NCBI GenBank assembly: GCA_020024115.1
Contig: JAHHUF010000054.1
Location: 1-10,881 of the forward strand
Source: Anaerofilum sp.
GTDB lineage: Bacteria; Bacillota; Clostridia; Oscillospirales; Ruminococcaceae
DNA length: 10,881 nt
Direction: 5' to 3'
The stretch's first letter is position 1. Each line of letters starts with the position of its first letter. This document shows, one piece after another, positions 7,681 through 10,881 of this stretch. A program made the translations under genes and the position numbers. Under the pieces are notes generated by a model that saw only the letters and a program-made list of their open reading frames with translations, ran no database searches and was not told where the DNA came from.

Positions 7681-7765
7681 TAAGAAAGTTTATTTTGAAT
7701 GACTACATTTTTCCTCATACCAACTTAACAAAAGAGTGTTGTATAGGAAAAGTGTGGTCATTCTG

Positions 7766-7778
7766 CAATATTATATTG
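7766..7778. promoter_or_regulatory. Perfect palindrome just upstream of the GH123-like gene
   Basis: CAATATTATATTG is a 6+1+6 perfect palindrome that ends where the ribosome binding site begins. It could be a repressor site over a -10 box (TATTAT, 7769-7774), but no convincing -35 box was found at the right distance. It is short and AT-rich, so chance is a real alternative. Confidence 0.2.
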
Positions 7779-7784
7779 AGGAGG
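7779..7784 (+). promoter_or_regulatory. Ribosome binding site of the GH123-like gene
   Basis: AGGAGG, a full-consensus Shine-Dalgarno sequence, lies seven bases before the ATG at 7792 and fixes that start. Confidence 0.85.
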
Positions 7785-7791
7785 ATTCTCT

Positions 7792-9420
7792 ATGAATCAC
7801 ACTAGTTTTTTGGGTGCAATCAGTTCCAAAGAGGAATTTTTTTATCCCAATACCCCATTAACCCCTCTGCCCAACCATTTGGAATTATCACTGCCCAAAA
7901 ACGGACACCCCGGTATTCAGCTTTTGCTGCAATCAAATACAGCAGCCTTGCCGCTTTCTTTGCAAAGTGATGTATTTACTGCTGAATGGTTTCGAATGCG
8001 AGCCATTCCTGTTGAATATAACACCGGCAACGGCGTAGACCAAGGGGGTGCAATGGTGCTGGAAAACCACCTGCAAACCAAACCTTCTTATGCAACTCAA
8101 CTTGCTCCTTTTACTGTTTTTGACTGTTTGGAGCCAATTACAGACACTTTGACCCCTGAGTCGGGTTTGGCTGCCCTCTATCTCTGTCTGGTTCCAAACA
8201 AGGAAATCCCAGCAGGGATTCATACTGTACGGTTACAGGTTGGCGACTATATTTGTAACATCAAAGCCCATGTATATGATGTAATGATTCCCGAAAATAC
8301 ATTCCCTGTTACCAACTGGTTTAGTTTGGATGCCATTGCCCGTTTCCACAATTTGAAGCAGAATACCCCCGAATTTTATCAAATGGTCAGCAAGTATGCC
8401 CATTCTATGCGTCGGCTGCACCAAACAATGTTCTATTTGGAGTTGGACAACCGCTGTGTGACCAATACCAACCCTTATGAATTTGATTTTTCCTATTTAG
8501 AGCCTTTGATTCGCTGCTTTTTTGATGCAGGGATGTCCACCATCGAAATCGGCCCTCTGCTCAGCCGTGGCACTTTGCCGAATGGAATGCCCAATATGTA
8601 CACTGACCGTTTCACCTGTGCAATGGCTCCCGATGTTTCCATCGATACCCCAGAAGGCTATGCCATCACTGTAACCTATATAAAGGCTTTGGCAGACTTT
8701 CTCAAACAATATGGCTGGGATAAAAATATAGTATTCCACATTCACGATGAGCCTGACATTCACTGCCCACCTGAAGCACTGGAGCCACGTAAAAAGCAGT
8801 ATTATTTGGCTGCATCTATTTTGCGGAAGTATCTGCCCTGTGTCAAAGTAATTGAAGCAGTATCCTCTGCCGAATTTCGTGGTGGCGTGGATATTTGGGT
8901 TCCCGGAACACCTGGATATGAAGAACACAAAGAGGAATTTGACCGCTTGATTGCTTTGGGCGAAGATGTTTGGGCGTATGTTTGCTGTGGCCCGGAAGGG
9001 CATTGGCTTAACCGCTTTTTGGATTTTGCAGTGCTAAAAGGGCGACTGCTTTTTTGGGGATGTGCAAAAAACCGTTTGTCAGGCTTTTTGCATTGGGGAT
9101 TCAATCAGTTCCCCGGTGGTATGAATCCTTTCAAAGCGAGCAGTTGTCCAAACAACACCGGCATCGGAACCAATTTCCCTTGTGGTGATTCCTTCCTAGT
9201 CTATCCCGGAGCAGATGGCCCATGGCCCGGTATGCGTATGGAGGCTGCCCGCCGTGGTGCTGAAGATGTGGCTATGCTGCAAGTATTACGCACAAAAGAC
9301 CCCGCAGCCCATGACCAATTGGTAGAGCAGGTATTCCGTTCCAACTCAGACTATAATGATGACCCCAAACACTTTGAAGCTGTTTATCAAGAACTTTTGG
9401 AGCGTTTGGAGCAAATTTAG
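7792..9420 (+). CDS. GH123-like glycoside hydrolase, DUF4091 domain
   Basis: Likely cytoplasmic glycosidase of 542 residues, with no signal peptide. Residues 1 to about 170 are a beta-sandwich-type N-terminal domain. A TIM-barrel-type domain starts at about 176 (WFSLDAIARFHN). The motif H-I-H-D-E-P has D319-E320, the Asp-Glu pair that in GH123 beta-N-acetylgalactosaminidases polarises the substrate N-acetyl group and serves as the acid/base. HWGFNQFP lies at 434-441. The C-terminal P-W-P-G-M-R-M-E-A-A-R-R-G-A-E-D segment (477-492) is the typical DUF4091 signature. Many DUF4091 proteins have no tested activity, so GalNAc specificity is an inference. It follows the surface GH16 gene and the MITE-like element, and converges with an ABC permease gene, which fits a role in breaking down imported oligosaccharides. 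Confidence 0.85.
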   Translation: MNHTSFLGAISSKEEFFYPNTPLTPLPNHLELSLPKNGHPGIQLLLQSNTAALPLSLQSDVFTAEWFRMRAIPVEYNTGNGVDQGGAMVLENHLQTKPSYATQLAPFTVFDCLEPITDTLTPESGLAALYLCLVPNKEIPAGIHTVRLQVGDYICNIKAHVYDVMIPENTFPVTNWFSLDAIARFHNLKQNTPEFYQMVSKYAHSMRRLHQTMFYLELDNRCVTNTNPYEFDFSYLEPLIRCFFDAGMSTIEIGPLLSRGTLPNGMPNMYTDRFTCAMAPDVSIDTPEGYAITVTYIKALADFLKQYGWDKNIVFHIHDEPDIHCPPEALEPRKKQYYLAASILRKYLPCVKVIEAVSSAEFRGGVDIWVPGTPGYEEHKEEFDRLIALGEDVWAYVCCGPEGHWLNRFLDFAVLKGRLLFWGCAKNRLSGFLHWGFNQFPGGMNPFKASSCPNNTGIGTNFPCGDSFLVYPGADGPWPGMRMEAARRGAEDVAMLQVLRTKDPAAHDQLVEQVFRSNSDYNDDPKHFEAVYQELLERLEQI

Positions 9421-9434
9421 TTATCTTTGATATG

Positions 9435-9479
9435 ACAAAAACCGTGCAACAAGTTCAAAAATTGCTGCACGGTTTTTGT
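9435..9479 (+). terminator. Rho-independent terminator after the GH123-like gene
   Basis: A perfect 14-bp stem, ACAAAAACCGTGCA (9435-9448) with TGCACGGTTTTTGT (9466-9479), encloses a 17-base loop. The right arm contains a five-T run. It lies 15 bases after the stop codon. Confidence 0.88.
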
Positions 9480-9493
9480 TGATTTTCAACTTC

Positions 9494-9540
9494 AAAAGCC
9501 CCCTCAGCCAGACGGCTCAAATCTGACTGAGGGGGCTTTT
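9494..9540. terminator. Bidirectional terminator between convergent genes
   Basis: AAAAGCCCCCTCAG (9494-9507) pairs perfectly with CTGAGGGGGCTTTT (9527-9540). After one mismatch the stem continues as CAGA (9509-9512) with TCTG (9522-9525). A-runs and T-runs sit on both flanks, so it can stop transcription from either side: read-through of the glycosidase genes, and the - strand permease gene that ends at 9568. The CCCCCTCAG palindrome may also be a dispersed genomic repeat. Confidence 0.85.
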
Positions 9541-9567
9541 CTGTATTTGGGAGATTCAAAGGACTAC

Positions 9568-10881
9568 TTATCCTTTTACACCGGAGGACATAATGCTTTC
9601 TTTTAGCTGTTTGGAGAAAATCATTGCAATTGCAATAACAGGCAGGATTGTCACCATCGAAATGCCCATCAGTGCGTTTTGTTTTGTGCTTACATTGTTG
9701 GAAATATTGTACAATGCCACATTCAATGTCCACAAATCTTGACGCTCAGTTACCATCCAAGCCCAGAAGAAATCATTCCAGTTGCCCAAGAAGGTCTGCA
9801 ACGCAATCAATGCGATAATGGGTTTGGACAACGGCATACAAATACGGCTGTACAAATACAAATTTGATGCACCATCCAGTCGGGCTGCCTCAAAATACGA
9901 CCCCGGGATACGGTCGAAAAATCCTTTGAACAGGTATACATAAAATCCGTATGGATATAGGAAAGGCAAAAGTAATGCAGCATAGTTGTTATATGCACCC
10001 ATTTCACGATACATAATCAACTGAGGCAGCATGATGCTGACAAATGGTATCATCATTGCCCCCAAGAAGAACAACAACGCAAACCGTGCAGCACGAGGTG
10101 TCATCAAGCGGCTGATGACAAATCCACAAATAGAACCCAGCAACACCTGTGCAACCATTGCAAAGCCAATCACCAAAACCGTATTGCCCACAAAGGACAT
10201 AAACCCATAACGCTGAATGGTAGGGTTGTTACTGTACATATAGTTTGGCAGTTTCATATAATGTACAAAGTTTTCCAGCAAAAGCATATTGTTTTTCACT
10301 GTCTTGCAAGCCATCAACTCACCTTTCAGAGGGAATTTTTTGGCGAATACAGTGTCCAGCTTTTCCATTGTTTCTTCCTGCAACACTTCTGGTGCGTTGT
10401 GCTTGGGCAGACCTTGTGTATCAAACTCATATCCAATGATATTAGCCACCCGCTGAGCACGGTCTTTATGCAGCAAGGTTTGTGGTTTTAATACTGTTCC
10501 CTCGTAAATGCCATAGTCTTTTTCCATCTGAAGCTGGATTTGATGGGCACGGGAATAAAAAATTGTTTTGCCATCTTGAACACCATAGAATTTAATCTCA
10601 AAAATAGATTCATGGTCTAGTTTGGTATAAATTCCAAACATTGCTGTTACCATGTCGTTTTGCAAAGTTGTTTCCAACTCGCTTTTATTGCCTTTGAAAT
10701 CAGTGTAGTCAACAGTTAAACTGAGAGAATGTGCAGGGTCTGGCAGCAGTTTGGGTGGAATATCATAAATTTTCACATTATCTTTCATTGCATTGCCGAT
10801 TGTAAGTACAAAGGGAAAGAGAATCAACAACACAGACACCACTGTGATAAGAATTGATACAATATTCAAAGATAAATCGCT
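9568..10881 (-). CDS. Carbohydrate ABC transporter permease (MalG/CUT1-type), 5' partial, with large loop insertion
   Basis: Inner-membrane subunit of a binding-protein-dependent sugar importer. The frame is open to the window's right edge and the TTG at 10869 has no ribosome binding site, so a few N-terminal residues are probably missing. Counting from that TTG, TM1 is about 4-26, followed by IPPKLLPDP (37-45). An insertion of about 150 residues (about 50-198) precedes the usual ENF...TM2 region (228-253). TM3 to TM6 lie at about 263-287, 294-316, 350-372 and 400-420. The EAA loop that contacts the ATPase is E327-A-A-R-L-D-G, continuing to M-P-L-S-K-P. The C-terminus ...SSGVKG matches the family's usual ending. 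Typical members have 270-300 residues, so 433+ is long. It converges with the glycosidase genes. Other transporter subunits would lie beyond the right edge. Confidence 0.93.
   Translation of the reverse strand, partial: SDLSLNIVSILITVVSVLLILFPFVLTIGNAMKDNVKIYDIPPKLLPDPAHSLSLTVDYTDFKGNKSELETTLQNDMVTAMFGIYTKLDHESIFEIKFYGVQDGKTIFYSRAHQIQLQMEKDYGIYEGTVLKPQTLLHKDRAQRVANIIGYEFDTQGLPKHNAPEVLQEETMEKLDTVFAKKFPLKGELMACKTVKNNMLLLENFVHYMKLPNYMYSNNPTIQRYGFMSFVGNTVLVIGFAMVAQVLLGSICGFVISRLMTPRAARFALLFFLGAMMIPFVSIMLPQLIMYREMGAYNNYAALLLPFLYPYGFYVYLFKGFFDRIPGSYFEAARLDGASNLYLYSRICMPLSKPIIALIALQTFLGNWNDFFWAWMVTERQDLWTLNVALYNISNNVSTKQNALMGISMVTILPVIAIAMIFSKQLKESIMSSGVKG

Noticed and set aside
7695..7723. Promoter candidate TTGAAT - 17 bases - TACCAA upstream of the GH123-like gene
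   Set aside because: The -10 hexamer is too far from TATAAT; it is not enough to claim a separate promoter, and the gene may be transcribed with the GH16 gene.

Overview
The window looks like a chromosomal segment of a Gram-positive gut-type Clostridia, most likely Oscillospiraceae/Ruminococcaceae. This is inferred from AGGAGG-type ribosome binding sites, moderate GC content, an LPxTG-like (A-P-V-T-G) cell-wall sorting tail on a multidomain glycosidase, InlB-type repeats, and a MalG-type sugar ABC permease next to glycosidase genes. No rRNA, tRNA, CRISPR array or transposase gene was found.

Left part (1-2120, + strand): the end of a surface-polysaccharide or glycoconjugate operon. A 5'-truncated membrane-type nucleotide-sugar 4,6-dehydratase (CapD/PglF family) is followed 21 bases later by a small PglC-like phosphoglycosyl transferase. 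A strong Rho-independent terminator closes this unit.

Middle part (2121-9420, + strand): a glycan-degradation locus. After a promoter-like region come (i) a 598-residue cytoplasmic right-handed beta-helix glycosidase resembling GH110 alpha-1,3-galactosidases, (ii) a 1105-residue secreted, probably sortase-anchored GH16 enzyme with two F5/8C-like carbohydrate-binding domains, an unassigned beta-sandwich-like region and two InlB-type repeats, and (iii) a 542-residue cytoplasmic GH123-like/DUF4091 protein. A 160-bp TA-flanked, palindromic MITE-like element lies between (ii) and (iii), and its first base supplies the third base of the GH16 stop codon.

Right part (9421-10881): two hairpins form a convergent termination region. 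They are followed on the - strand by the 3' part of a carbohydrate ABC transporter inner-membrane permease of MalG type. It carries an unusual insertion of about 150 residues in its first extracytoplasmic loop.

Working model (inference): the wall-anchored GH16 enzyme cuts a polysaccharide or glycan outside the cell, an ABC importer takes up oligosaccharides, and the two signal-less exo-type glycosidases finish them in the cytoplasm. The GH16 + GH110-like + GH123-like set would fit a galactose/GalNAc-containing substrate such as mucin O-glycans, glycolipid glycans or galactans, but the substrate cannot be read from the sequence.
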